Positions 10,718 to 23,408 of a stretch of 64,000 bases of DNA are shown piece after piece. The DNA lies in contig OY720349.1 of assembly GCA_963082975.1 (NCBI GenBank), positions 50,697,962-50,761,961 on the forward strand, given 5' to 3'. Source of the stretch: Labia minor (lineage: Eukaryota > Arthropoda > Insecta > Dermaptera > Spongiphoridae). Within the stretch, counting starts at the first letter, position 1. Every line of letters begins with the position of its first letter. The position numbers and the translations under genes are program-made. The notes under the pieces are model-generated. The model was given only the letters and a program-made list of their open reading frames with translations, was not told the origin of the DNA and ran no database searches.

Positions 10718-12990
10718 TATATCATTTACATAAATAACCTTCAAAAGAGGTGCGTTAAATATATTCCATCTTGATTAGCCACAGATGATAAAAACAAGCA
10801 AAAGAGAAAGAGTCTCCAGGCAAAAAAAGAAAAACCGTTTTAAATACGGAATATGGAATTAAATTACCATTACGAATTACAAAAGAAATTAAATGAAATG
10901 AAATAAAACAAAACAAAAAAAACGCAACAAATTTATATTATGAGTTTTTAGAATAGCTTGACCCTTTAACAAACACCTCAAGTTGCATTCTTGATATAAT
11001 GATATTTTCAATCTATCGATAATTTTGACTTATCATCAAAATCATTAAAGTTTATATAAAATTTAATATATAATAATATAAAAATATTTGATTTTCCAAT
11101 AATTTATAATAATATAATTTAAGTTAATAAATTAAGTTAATAATTTAAGTTTATATATTTATCAATTTTATTATATATTTACCAAAAAAAAAAAGAAAAA
11201 AGAAAAAAGGAATAAATAGATCTGGAGGAGATTAGGTACAAAATTAATTTGTTATTTCCTTGCATGTTTTAAAAATAAATATTTCCACTACTTTTACTGA
11301 AGTCATTTATTTAATCTTATTTAAACATTAATTTTCATTTTTCTTCAAAAAATATTAGTAACAGTATTGATGATATATTATTGTAGTGATACATCTTTCA
11401 AACCCTCCCAAATTAAATGTAAGATTTGTTGTCAAGTTTAAATTGAAAATCTTTAAAAAAAAATTCACTCAATATCCATATATTTTAATTTACAATATAT
11501 ATTTATATATTATTTTTTTTAATTTTTGAACGTTTAATTTATTATTATAAAAAATATAAAATAGGGACATTTGGAGGAATTCTTTAAACAGCGTTCTAAA
11601 AAACATTAAAATTTAAAGAATAAATTATAACCCTATTAGTAAAAAATAACATTAACATTTATTATTTTTTTCGGATCCGAATATAATGCTTTTTAATTTT
11701 GAAACAATTTCTTTAGCTCAAGATATAAATATATATCGATATTGAAAAATGCCTAGGAAAGCAAATGGATTTTAATTTAGCTGATCGTGACTCATGGCAG
11801 ATCCATTTGTTCGTTCCCTCTTAGCTTCCTTTGCTCTCGACATACTCTGTCATGACATGCACTTCATAATTGAATTTTTCTTCTGTTAGACATCCTCAGG
11901 GTATTAAAGCAAAAGAAGTAGATAACAAAAAATTTAAAATGAGTGATCCCTGAAAAATGTCTTTTCCAGACTAGTACAATTATAATTATTGAAAAAAAAA
12001 ATAATGGTAATATAATTTATCTCTTATTATAAAAATTTTCCAAAAATCTCAAAGATATGACTCAATATAACGTTTTTATTTATATAATATATTTTTAATA
12101 AAATCATTATATTTAATTTTCCAAGTGTGGGTCGTTGCCCTTGTCAACTTAAACTAGGGCACTAATAATAGACTTTTTGAATTGGCATTACTATTTTTAG
12201 TGACAATTTATTGGTCGTCAATATATTTTGCTATTTAGCTAAAAATAGCATTATTCCAGAATAACACTTGCAAATCATGTGAAACATTCGATGTGAACAC
12301 AATTTCGTTTTTTGAACCTTTAACCTTCCTCAACAATCCTGTGTTCGCACACTAATGGATTATTTTCTTTGGATATAAGTAAAGACACAAATCTATGCCG
12401 ACTTCAAACGTCGGGTTACTTACTTGCAGACACCATTTATTTATTGCTTATATATACTTATCGAGTTGATTATTTAATCCAATTATTGTACACCTTAACC
12501 GAAATCATATTCAATCATTTTTGATACGAAATTCTCTTTTTAATTAAGTCAAATATCATTGTAATTAGCATATTTTTTTTAAATTATATAACTACCTTTA
12601 AAAGCACTCTATTAACAGTCGCCAGCTACAAGAAGTGATTAAATTGTCACAATTCAATTTTAATTGATTTATTTGATTTATTCAAATCTAAAAAGAAAAT
12701 ATAAATTTAATTTTGAAAATTATTTTTATATTCGGATATAACGTCAATTAGACAAACAGTATTTTTCTAATGTCTGCTTATAATAATAATATCTAATTTT
12801 TAAATTTATTACTTTGCGTGGGAGTGTTCCTGAGTCATGCAATCCAATCAATCACCATATTAAGTCTTATAATCGAATGAATTAAAATCATATTTATCAT
12901 TTAAATAATGATTATTAAAATATGAAAGATAAAAAAAAACAAATTTGAAATAAAGAAAAGAGTTGGGCGTTTTAGGAAGAAGAGAAAAAA
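10416..12990. other. AT-rich desert with (TA)n
   Basis: (TA)n at about 10680-10715, many A/T runs, and a more mixed patch near 11760-11870. No coding frame or known repeat was recognised in this 2.6-kb stretch. Confidence 0.6.
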
Positions 12991-13330
12991 AAAATCAATC
13001 AATCGGGGATTGAATTAGTGTCCTTGTGAATGTGCATGCAGTGAGTAGTAATTTCGGTTGCCCCTGTCTCGATCCTCCTCTATTCAAGAGATTAATTGCC
13101 AATTGTACTTTAAAACTTAATATGATAGGTGAATGATGAATCGAAAGGGGATTTAATATATGCATTGAAATCTAATCTTCAGTGGGTTGGCTTATGAATC
13201 ACGACACACATAACGATCGTCATGCGCTAAATCAAGGGGAATAGAGGGATCCTCCAATGACGAGGGGGTGAAGAGGGTTTGGATAGCAAAGAAAAATGAG
13301 AGAGATGAATGCGCGGGCGGCAGCTCTTTT
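12991..13330. promoter_or_regulatory. G+C-richer single-copy island
   Basis: Mixed-composition DNA with TGTGCATGCAGTGAG, TTGCCCCTGTCTCG, GATTAATTGCC (homeodomain-type TAATTG), ATAACGATCGTCATGCGC and a G-rich run. No frame is conserved across it. Candidate non-coding regulatory sequence by composition only. Confidence 0.3.
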
Positions 13331-14035
13331 CTTCTTTAAAATTAATTAAATAGCAATGACTGAACAAAAACCAAAAACATTTAAATTAATTAAGCATTCA
13401 AATTTTATTAATGGATGGAGGAATGATGAAATGAAATAAAAACTTTTAATATTTTTATGAGTATTTATAGTGATTATTTTCAATGTATTTAAAGCAATGA
13501 GATTAGGATAATGAAATTTATTAAATGATTAATAAATTGATATAATTGTTCATTTTAAATTCAAGTTTATTAATAAATTTTCTATGATATACTTACATAC
13601 TTTCAAAAACATATTATTGCTCAAAAAAATATTTATAATTTGTAAATTTTAGATATTTAGAGAATGAATTAATGTTTCTTTATTTCCAGAAATATTTATT
13701 AGAAGTATATAAAAATATGTACTGCATTTAAAGTACAATGTTTTTTTTTATAAAAGTGATTTTTTATAAATACGAATATGAATTTATAACTTTAAATTAT
13801 TTGTAATTATTCTTTTTTACCATTTTTTTATGATTGAATAGTAAAGGGATGAATATAAAATATAATTCAGTAACTGTAAAGAAAGTTATATATATGGACA
13901 CACCTTTAACTTGTTTTTTATCTATTAATCCAAAACGCAAGTTAAAATCTTTTGATAAAATATTAAGTTACAACTAGATTAACAACTTAAGCATTAATAT
14001 ATATTCAAATTTGTGTAGGTCTATTTCTTCTCGAT
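13331..14035. other. AT-rich desert, nothing recognised
   Basis: Homopolymer-rich AT DNA without frames or repeat ends. Confidence 0.6.
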
Positions 14036-14460
14036 CTGTGTCTAATGAATTGCTTCTACCTCCCTGTACATCTCCTTCTCCTCCTTCAGGGTGGTTGGTT
14101 GTTTACTGTCCCGGAATGATTTGCATGTCGGTTGTCGTGACCCCATCCATTCGACTGTCGGCTAGTAGCCGTTAAACGAAAAGTCACCCGCCCTGGTGCG
14201 GTGATGATTTGTTTGCCTTTTTTCTTCTTCGGTTCTTTCGGTTCAAGGGAGCGGTTTCTCTCTCTCACTCTTTTCGTCCCACACATTCTCTTTATCTTTA
14301 TGATTTATTCTAATTTGAAATGGTGATGTCGTTGCATCCGCCCAAGATTTTTTTTTCAACAGCTCCTTCTCCTTCACAACAACAAGAGCACGAACAACTC
14401 CCTCACGTCTCAATCGAGCCCCAATGACAAATCGATTCAATATCCCCCTCCCCTTCTTTC
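14036..14460. promoter_or_regulatory. Prominent G+C-richer island
   Basis: One of the largest single-copy, mixed-composition islands. It contains GTCGGTTGTCGTGACCCC, CGACTGTCGGCTAGTAGCCG and GTCACCCGCCCTGG. Two overlapping minus-strand frames of 65-66 codons (14086-14286 and 14243-14440) in different phases have lysine/arginine-rich predicted products that match no family I know. Competing frames argue against either being an exon. Candidate conserved non-coding element; a small exon cannot be excluded. Confidence 0.35.
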
Positions 14461-14790
14461 TCTATCCCTTCATGCTATTTATTATTTCAATTAGAGATAA
14501 CGAGGAAATTATTCAAAGGTGGGTAGTCCATTTAACAGAGCCACATTTTGCATTTCAACTCAATTCCCCTTTCACTCCCTTCACCCCGGTCACTCATTTA
14601 CTTTATCAAAACCATTTTATATACATAAAATAGACATTTAAAAAATGTAAGTCTTCAAATTAATAAAATATGTTTTTTTTTTATTAAATTTCATAATAAA
14701 TATGTATTCAATCATTTTTTATTTATATTATTATTTTTTTTATTACATAAGCATAAATAAATAAATAAATAAAATTTCTAGGTTGTTTTT
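14461..14790. other. Pyrimidine-rich then AT-rich spacer
   Basis: CT-rich at first, then T-runs and (AAAT)n near 14755-14772. Nothing recognised. Confidence 0.55.
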
Positions 14791-14791
14791 T

Positions 14792-14821
14792 ACCGACCGA
14801 TGAGTAAGAGAGGTATTGTTT
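14792..14821 (+). repeat. Solo head of family A (A3)
   Basis: ACCGACCGATGAGTAAGAG followed by AGGTATTGTT, then unrelated DNA. Only the first 30 bases of family A are present, that is the 5' hairpin plus GTATTG. A second solo head with the same breakpoint lies at 63464-63493 on the other strand. Confidence 0.7.
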
Positions 14822-14854
14822 CTTTTTGTTACTAAACTTCTTCTTCGTTGTCGA

Positions 14855-14965
14855 TAACTTCCTAGCGGAAGTGTCGTGGCCCTAATAACTCTACAGGAGT
14901 CATAGGGTGTTCATGGGAAAATTTGACCGAAGTGGTTTCCCCTTGCCTTCTTCGGTGTTACTAAA
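14855..14965. repeat. G+C-richer repeat-like patch
   Basis: Contains GTCATAGGGTGTTCATGGG, GACCGAAGTGGTTTCCCCTT and GCCTTCTTCGG. The phrase 'gaagtggt ... ccttgccttc' recurs in interspersed repeats of many animals as I recall, so a diverged SINE or element end is possible. It has no partner in the window. Short related words (ACTAAACTTCTTCTTCG, TTACTAAACTAATCG) flank both sides. Confidence 0.3.
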
Positions 14966-15859
14966 CTAATCGCCCTAAAATATGTATATATATAAATATA
15001 TTTAGTAAAGTCGACAAAAATTTTATTGAGAAAAAAGTGTTTTATATTTATATATAATTTAAATTCTTTAACTGTAAGAGTAATAAGAATTGAATTTAAT
15101 GATCTATTTTTTCTGAATATGGTAAATTGATCTATGAATATATCGTTTGTCATTATTATTGTGAATATGTGTCTCTAATGGTTGGTGTGGTTGCTAAAGG
15201 GCACACTTGTAACCTAATCTCAAGGGAGTTAACTCCCTGAAACAAAAGATTCTTGTTTTCTCTCAACGCTCAACTCGCATTTATCTTCACTTGAAATCTT
15301 TCCCTGCCCTTCCCCCCTCTTCTCTCCACCCTTCGCTCACTCGCTTTTTATCCTTTGACTGCAAAGAAAAAGAATCGTTTCTTAAAAACTTTTTACATCA
15401 TTTTTATTTGAATTTCACTTCATTTCAAATAGGATACTTTTATCGTTAAATTTAAGAGTTTAACCGCTGATTTATCATGTTGACAACATCCAGAAGACGT
15501 GGAGTCAATTTGGAATTCTTATTTATTTACTTGTTTCAATATATTACGCTGGTAAAGCCAAAATGAGATATTGAAAATATCAATAGAACTACACCACAAT
15601 GAGTAGCAAGGACACTACAAAAAATTCTTCAATCGGGTGAACAAAAAAGTGCTAATTAGATGCCACGCACAAAAGTGAAATTTAAAGAGACTCAAAATTA
15701 ACTGTTTGAGCCTATAGGTCTTTTCAATTCGACGGTTGAAAAAAAAGAACAACTCCGGAGCGTGGACAGAGAAGTGGAAAACAAGAAGCATCAGACCAAT
15801 TAAAAAGAATAATTTAAAATGATCTCAACAGGAGGGAATTTCAATTTGTTATTTATATA
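14966..15859. other. AT-rich to mixed spacer with a 16-bp palindrome
   Basis: Holds a perfect palindrome AGGGAGTTAACTCCCT (15223-15238) in a mixed-composition patch at about 15165-15370. The rest is anonymous. The 80-codon minus frame at 14911-15153 has no recognisable homology. Confidence 0.5.
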
Positions 15860-16228
15860 AAGGGGTTGGACAAAAATATGGAAACACCTTGTGAAATGCA
15901 TGTTTGAAAAGAAAGAATGATTTTAATGCAATATGTAGGTGCCGCTGGCGTTTTTGACTACTGACGCCACCTATACAACTTCGTAAATGTGCTAAACAGT
16001 TCAGTTGTTGTCGGAGTACTGTTATGTGAGGTTGTCATTGCATTATGTCAGAGTTAACAGACTTCGAACGTGGGCAAATTGTGAATGCTGAAATGAATGT
16101 TGTGTTACCGAACCCTGTGAGTACCAAAACAATTAGAAGGGAGCTTAATAAACAGGGAATTGCTGGCCGTGCTTAAGCAAAGAAACATGTTTTTTTAAAG
16201 GTGTTTCCATATTTTTGTCCAACCCCTG
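15860..16228. mobile_element. Tc1/mariner-type MITE with TA target duplication
   Basis: Terminal inverted repeats of about 31 bp (AGGGGTTGGACAAAAATATG on the left, its reverse complement on the right) are nearly perfect and lie between TA dinucleotides at 15858-15859 and 16229-16230. TA duplication and these ends indicate the Tc1/mariner superfamily. The element is only 369 bp, where an autonomous Tc1 is about 1.3-1.7 kb, so it is an internal-deletion derivative. It keeps transposase-derived coding sequence at 16045-16176. The almost identical ends suggest fairly recent mobilisation in trans. Confidence 0.93.
16045..16176 (+). pseudogene. Fused Tc1 transposase relic, 43 codons
   Basis: The frame from ATG to TAA encodes a peptide starting MSELTDFERGQIV and ending PVSTKTIRRELNKQGIAGRA. 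In Tc1-type transposases the first segment is the very N-terminus, before the first DNA-binding helix-turn-helix. The second lies roughly a hundred residues downstream, in the second helix-turn-helix region of the bipartite DNA-binding domain. The two are joined in frame by an internal deletion, and the frame stops immediately after GRA. The catalytic DDE domain is entirely absent, so it cannot transpose. Whether the mini-frame is made as a peptide is unknown. Confidence 0.85.
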
Positions 16229-16229
16229 T

Positions 16230-16560
16230 AAATATCACTTATATATATAAACTTTATTTTATTTTTATATTCTATAGTTAAATAAAATATTATATTTCTA
16301 ATAAAAACAAATTTAATTTTATTAGAAAGTTAAAAAAGAAGAAAGAATAGTTAGAGCATCAGGCTTTAACATACGCTTACAAATTCTTAAAAGTGAACTC
16401 AATATTACAAATGATCCAAATCATGATCATTATTTAAATAAATTTATTATTCATGATTATAATCCTTATTGATGCTTATAATTTGATTTTCAATGTCAAT
16501 TTTCTCCATTAATTGATGGCCTAATGTCAATGGGTGATTTTTTTTTTTCTTTTTATTTTT
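16230..16560. other. AT-rich spacer, nothing recognised
   Basis: Anonymous AT-rich DNA ending in a T-rich run. Confidence 0.6.
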
Positions 16561-16690
16561 TTTACCCATCCCTTATGAAGAGGGGACAGGGATGGGATGT
16601 TACCTTCTAGGGTAACTTCCTCTCAGGTTTTGCAGCAACGAGTCTTCAGTTAACACGGCCCAAACTTGGTGAGGTACTTTTTATTCTCCT
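16561..16690. repeat. Structured patch with two adjacent hairpins
   Basis: CCCATCCC (16565-16572) pairs with GGGATGGG (16589-16596), and immediately after it GTTACC (16599-16604) pairs with GGTAAC (16611-16616). The following sequence (TTTTGCAGCAACGAG, AACACGGCCC) is of mixed composition. It is preceded by a T-rich run. Possibly an element end or structured RNA gene fragment; no second copy is in this window. Confidence 0.4.
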
Positions 16691-19600
16691 CCATTATTTC
16701 TTTCTTTCTTTTCACTCTCTTTCTTAGGCCATTTAAAATTTCTATCGCTAATTAAAACACCGACACCTTTACAATAATGTGGTGAACAACAATATCTTCT
16801 GTTTAGGAAATTCGGAATCTATCGCTGCTTCTCTCATTATCCAGAGTTACATTTATCAAATTTATACCAATTCCTATCGCGTCCTTGAACTACATGCTAG
16901 TCGTTTCTCTATTGGTACCTTATAAACAAACTTTATGAATATATATGTATATATAAATTTATGATGTTTTTTATATTTAAGATAGGTGTATTTAACAAAG
17001 TTACATAAATATAATAGTTAAACTTCCATTTCAAAGTAAAAGTCCCTATTCATCATTCTATTTTGATTTATGCTAAAAATACATTAAAAAACATATTTAT
17101 TTATTTTTTATTACTTCTTAATTATTATTTCTTCCTTTTCATTTAAAAAGACAAATGTTTATTTTTTTTATTATCGACGAAAATTGATCTTTAATATGGT
17201 AAATTTAAAATTTGATGGGATTTACACACAAACAGTTATAATTATCTAATTAGTGAGAAATGGTGGGTTTGTATCGATTGGGCGCTATAAAATTTAGTTT
17301 GCCCTGGTGGGTATATATTACGAACAATGAAGTAAAATGACGTCAACGTAAACCTCCGAAAAATCACGTTGACCATGAAAACGATTTGTTTTCTAACTGT
17401 TTGACTCCCTCTCTTTTTCTACTTTACATATTAATTAGTTGCTTCTCTGATCCTTGACTGATAATCATTAAAACATCATAATCATCTCTATTTATTGATA
17501 AATAATAATATTAATGATTTTAATGCGTATATATATATACGGTAAATATGTTATTTGGAATTCTATGATTAGTTAATGGATAAATAAATATCTACGGGTA
17601 TTTTATTAAAAATACACACCATCATTTTCCAATACCCGCTTATATAAATTTTTAATATTAGCTAAAATAATCATATTTTAATTATATAATAAAAAAATAG
17701 AAATATTACATAATATTTAATAGAAAGAGTTTAATAAATCACAAACATTTCTGACTATTATATATATATATATTCTATTTTTTTTTTACTCGCATTCTAA
17801 TCCTATGCGCGTACAAAGGCATTTCGTATATATATATATATAAATGAATACAAGTAAAATAAGCCAACATATTTTTTTCTTATTATAATTATATAAATAA
17901 GGATTGAAATAAATTTATTATTTAATTTTGTTTTGGTAAATAAATAAATAGTATTTTTTTTTAATTTAATTAATAACTGAAAAGTTGATTTAAATGAAAA
18001 AGTTTAAAACATTTAATTTGTAAATATGGTTTTCATGTTGCATAATAGAAATTCATTATTTTTTTTTTTTGATAAATTAAGACAATTTAACTTTTCACAC
18101 CATAATCATAGCTCATAATAATTTGGAATAAATCAAATGGCATATTGCCATTTGGATGCGATTCATGTATGCCTGTGTAAATTTACTTTTGCTCTCTCTC
18201 TCTCTCTCTCCCCACTTTTTTCCCCTCCCCACCGCGCCTCTTTTCTGTCGGCATCTTTCTTATCCTACCGCCACTGAAAGGGTCTATTTCAAGAAATCTT
18301 ACCGTTTGTCTTTTAATCGGCACGAGAAAAGAACAATCTTTCCGCACATCAACAACAATAACAACAACAACCTCAATGGATAAAAATCATTAATTGGTGA
18401 ACTTTTTTTTTTTTAAGAAGCCACAATTAATATTCATTTTGTGATGTCTATTTGAAACATCTATCAGGACCGGCATTAATATTATTATTATTATTAGTAA
18501 GCATTTCTTATAAAAAAAGCTTGTTTCATTTTCTCCATACAAATCATATAATGTCAAATAATTAAAAAATAATTATACTAGGAAAGATTTATTTTCTATT
18601 AATTATAATAATTAAAATATCTTTGAAAATGTTTAAATCTAAATAATTAATAATATATATAAATCTAAATAATCAGCTAAAATATTTATATTTAATTTAT
18701 TTAATTATTTTATTAAGATTATTTTTAGTATATTACTGACTTGTGCCCAACCACTCCATTTTTTAATCCAAAATTGATAGAAAAATTGAAATTCGTATTA
18801 ATCATTATTTAATTGGTGTGATCACCAACAAATTTGGGTCTACATATATAAAAAAAATATGTAAAATTAAAACTTTAATTTATTTTAGTTTAGTCAGTAA
18901 TAGTCATAAAGCGGTAAGAAGATTTTATATTATTTTTCTTAAATAACAGCATTTTATTCTAAATAACATTCTTATAAAAATATTTCCTGATTTAATATAT
19001 TCGGAATTATAATATAATTTATGCGGAAGAGAATTTTAAAAGTAAATTAAATAAATATCCATACTTTGTTTTTAATTTATTCCATGTAAAGATTAATAAA
19101 AAAAAAATATATACGAACAAATAATATTAACATTCAACTTTTTTTTATAACTATTTAAGCTAATATATTTTTTAATAATTAATTTTCTTAAGAAATATGT
19201 TAAACATGTATTACATGTTAGCATGTGCACTAATTAATATTTTTATTCATTTAAATTTATAATAATATTATTATTCTCTATAATTTCTTTCTTTTCAGAT
19301 TAATTTAATAATTATAATATATTAATGTTCAATGATTTTTATCTCTCCATTTAATGAGGAAAAATATTTCAACGATCTATAGATCACCATCATGCTTGTT
19401 CTATCCGATCATTCTCAGACACCCATTGTATTAAAAAATGCTTCAACATCAAAATTAATCCACTTCTAATATCGTTAATTATTTTACATTATAATTCTAA
19501 AGGTTGTGTTATAAAACAAATAATCTTATTGTTTTTTTTTTATCTTCAACCTTGCGGACGATATTGACATCACTCATTGGTAAAATTTTATTCAAATTTC

Positions 19601-20743
19601 TTTTTTTAAAGAAATTGATTAGATAAAGATTAATTAAAATTTATTTTGTGTTTTTTTTTTAACTTTTCAACTCTAAAATAATTAACTTTCTCTTAAAGTA
19701 TTATAAATTTATCTTTCTTAGATTTCCTTCTTACTTCATTTTTTTTTTTTTTTTTTTTTTGATAAATTATTAAAAAAAAAAAATACCCGAATCAGTTCTT
19801 AATGAAGGTGATCTTTTTTATTTGCTGTCTAATGGAATTTTTTTTTTTTTTTTATCTCTTAAGACATTTTTTTTCTTTCCAATACAAAAAATTTCAAGTA
19901 TGGTTTAATATAACACAAGTCTAATCGTTGATTATCTCTTAAAAATGATGACAGTCTGTTTCGTTTGCTGAATGAATTCATTTCATTTTAGATATAAATA
20001 TTTATTACTAATTCTAACAAAATAAATAAATGATTAAATGAATTAACATTAATTTACTATTTAATATAATTTATCAAACTTGATAATTGGCATTTCTAGA
20101 AAAATAATTTAAAAAAATTTAAATATCATTTCTATCAGTTTTTTTGTGAGAGGGCAGTTGTTGTTTTTCATGTTGCTGAATCTAATTAGTAGAAATGAAA
20201 ATGATATGGCGTTGCTCGAGCAAAGAAACAGACATGAGCAAAAAAAATCAATCCATCAAGCGATGTTCTGATTGATATAGAAAAATGATAACAAATTTTC
20301 AACTAAAATTTAGAAATCTGATTTGAATATATATATATATATATATAATAATCCATATTAATTATATTGTGATAACTATCTTTTAGCATTGCTTCTAAAC
20401 TTAAAAGTTCTTAGCCGCTGGAACTACATCTCCTGTCTCTATCCTGATCTATCATCCAATTCTATCTTTCAAAGCCTTTATATTGTCAGCCCTTGGTCAA
20501 CTATTCGTTTTTTTTTTCAATTGGTTTCTCTAAAAACAAATTTCCCACTAATTCAAACAACTAATTTAACATAATAAATTTAATTATGATCATAATTGTA
20601 ATCATAATTTTCAAAATTAATTCTATAATTTTCTAAATCTCTGAAAATTTAAAGTTGGTTTCATTTTGACTTGTATTTATTAAATAGGAAGATATGTTTT
20701 AAAATCAATGTTACTCTATTATATATAAATATATAAATATGTT
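16691..20743. other. 4-kb AT-rich desert
   Basis: Contains a mixed patch at about 17250-17420 with a consensus CRE (TGACGTCA, 17338-17345), (TA)n tracts near 17526-17540, 17760-17772 and 20327-20346, (CT)n at 18192-18211, a mixed pyrimidine-rich patch at 18190-18380, and a 20-plus T run near 19740-19760. The frames at 18156-18383 and 20389-20574 have no recognisable homology. No gene or dispersed repeat was identified. Confidence 0.55.
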
Positions 20744-20989
20744 AAAATTATAAAATGGAGAAAGCTGCGATGGGCAGGGCACGTGACTAGAATGGGAGAA
20801 GAAAGAATGGCGAAAAATATATTGGTAGGGAGACCAAGTGGGAAACGTCCGCTTGGAAGACCAAGGACGCGGTGGGTGGATAATATGGGAAGGGACGTGA
20901 GAGAGGATAGGGACTGCAGGGTTGTGGCTCAAAATAGGAATACTTGGAGGGGTGTAATTGCTGCGGCCAAGAACTTTCGAGTTCCGTAG
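20744..20989 (+). pseudogene. 5'-truncated LINE: C-terminal tail of a non-LTR reverse transcriptase ORF
   Basis: Open reading sequence without its own natural start encodes KLRWAGHVTRM, then KRPLGRPRTRWVDNM, RVVAQNRNTWRGVI and a stop. 'RWAGHV.RM ... GRPR.RW.D ... A.(D/N)R..WR' is the familiar extreme C-terminal tail of non-LTR retrotransposon reverse transcriptase proteins (RTE/CR1/Jockey-like groups). Only about 80 residues remain: endonuclease and RT domains are missing, as expected from target-primed reverse transcription that stopped early. Downstream is AATAGATATGGATAGATATT, a short tandem-like tail that may be the 3' end. The codons are intact to the stop, and G+C is much higher than in the flanks. 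Confidence 0.85.
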
Positions 20990-23024
20990 AAATAGATATG
21001 GATAGATATTAAATTTAATGATTCAGATTAATCAGATCCATCGAATTTCCATTTATGATTTTCATTTCAATTCAATTCAAAATTAAATGAAAAATTTTAA
21101 TTACAATTAAAATTGTATAATAAAAAAATTTAAAAAAATAAAATAATTAACATAACATTGAATAAAATTATATTTTCATTGATTTTTTAAATTTTTTTAA
21201 TTATTTAATCAAGGTTAATTAAATATTAATAATTTATAAGATTTGAAATAATAGAATAAATAATAGGTTACCATTTACCAAAAATTTCCAATATTTGGAT
21301 CACATTTTAGATGTCTAGGGGAAAAGAGGGAATAAATATTGATTATCGTTAAATTTTCTATTAAATTTAGACCAAATGAAATGTCTTTTGAAACAGTGAT
21401 GACCCTTAGTTTGTAAATGACTGAAATTTTAATTAATGTAAGATATTAAAAATATAGATTAGATAGAAATAATCTGTGTCAAGATTCAACATTTCAATTC
21501 ATTTCTGTCAAAATAATTATTCTATTACATTATATTTAAAACATAACATAGAGATAGATAGATTTTAACGTATTTTTGCTTTTAACAAGTATGTATTTTA
21601 AATTTCAATATCAAAATTTATTCCAATATGTTAAAAACATACTCATATATATTGTCAATGAAAAAGTGATTTTTAGTCGTTAATTATTTGGTGGTGGGTG
21701 TTTTTCTTAATTGTTTAATGCCAGGTGTTATATATCAGCACCTAATCAATTCTGAATTAACATGAAATTTAAATTAACAAAATTAAAAAATAAATAATTA
21801 ATTATTCTAATCTCTATCTTTGTTTTCAACTTTGGCTTGATCTTTTTAAATTAATTTAGCGATTAAGTAAATGATCCAATTAAAGAAAGTAATATTTATT
21901 AGTGAGGTTTTATGATAGATTTTTTTATTAAATTGAATTTGTATCTCGTTCTCCCTGTGAGATCTGATCATGATTTATTAAGCACATTTGAAATAAAAAT
22001 AATTATCCAATTTTAAAATATATCCAATTAATGCTCGTTAAAAAATTAAAGAAATTTTGTTTTTATATATATAGCCTATCAAATTATATAATATTTTATT
22101 AAAAAAAACCTCACAAATTAAGCAAATAATTAACATTTATTTTATTGAGATACATAAAAATAAATTGTTATCGATTAGATTCCCTATATTATAGTAAATA
22201 AATAAACAAAAGAATATATACAAATAAGTAAGTTAAATAATTATAAACCCCTATTTAATTTTTAAAAATATCAATTTAATTTTCTTATTGTCAAATTTTT
22301 CAAAGAAATTGTCGACATAAGTTAAATGATAATAAACCTTAATTTGTTTTAATAGAATTTTTGGAAATAAATAATATTTAACAACATAAATAAAAATTTA
22401 TAGAATTACTCTGTTCATCTCTATTCTAAAAACGTATTAAATTTAAAAAAAATATACTAATATATTAATTTTTTTCATTTAAAGGGCGATAAAAATATTA
22501 ATAATTATTTCAGGGTAATCTATAGGTAGAAGAATATAAACAAAGAGGAAATTAGAAAAAAAAAATAATGAATACAGTTTATAAATATTAAGATGAGAAT
22601 ATTTAAAAACATAGATATATATACCTTTATAATATTGAGAAAATAAAACAAAAAGAAACGAATATCAATGAAACGTTCATGAATTATACAATAAAATGTT
22701 AAACAAGCATTTAAAAGGTAGGTTCCTTTAAAGGCATCGTTTAAACTCACATCGATAGATTAATCATTAAAATGTCAATTTAATTCATGGAAGAAAAAAG
22801 CAAAGACCGAAACGAATAAATTATTAATTCTTAGATTATAAATTACACCAGTATGTTTATAAATATGTGTATAAATTTTCTTATAAACATAATGAAAGAG
22901 TTAATATCATTAAGGAAGTAAATGTATTTTAAAATAACATCGAGGATTAAGAAATGTTATTCTATAGGTTATTATATATAAAATACTTTTGAATCAAATC
23001 AAATATTGTATTTCACCCTTTTTT
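20990..23024. other. AT-rich desert, no gene seen
   Basis: Homogeneous AT-rich DNA. The minus-strand frame at 22520-22750 is Phe/Ile/Leu-rich by composition only. Confidence 0.6.
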
Positions 23025-23408
23025 ACTTTCCCGCATACTTCGTATAAGGGAAGTATTGGAATTGTCAAAAATTTCGACTTCGAGATTTCGATAGATCTTG
23101 ACGTTTTAGACCTCCCTGAGTCAGAAAATACCATTTTTCGAATTATCTCTGTGTGTGTGTATGTATGGATGTATGGATGTATGTAATGTTTGTCAGTGAG
23201 CGAATTTACTCAGAAACTAATCAAACTAGGACTTCGAAATTTGGTACACCGATATTATTTACAATTTGTAGATTTCTATCAAAATTTCGTCAAAATCGGT
23301 TAACCGGAAGTGGTACTTTACCTACACTGGTTGCGTCTACCTTTCAAGTAAAGTACCAGTTTGCTTCGAGATATTTGCTTCCTATTTTGTATATAGATTT
23401 AAAAATAT

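Noticed and set aside
14086-14440. Two overlapping minus-strand frames rich in Lys/Arg considered as an exon
   Set aside because: They lie in different phases, neither has recognised homology, and no consensus splice sites bound them clearly.
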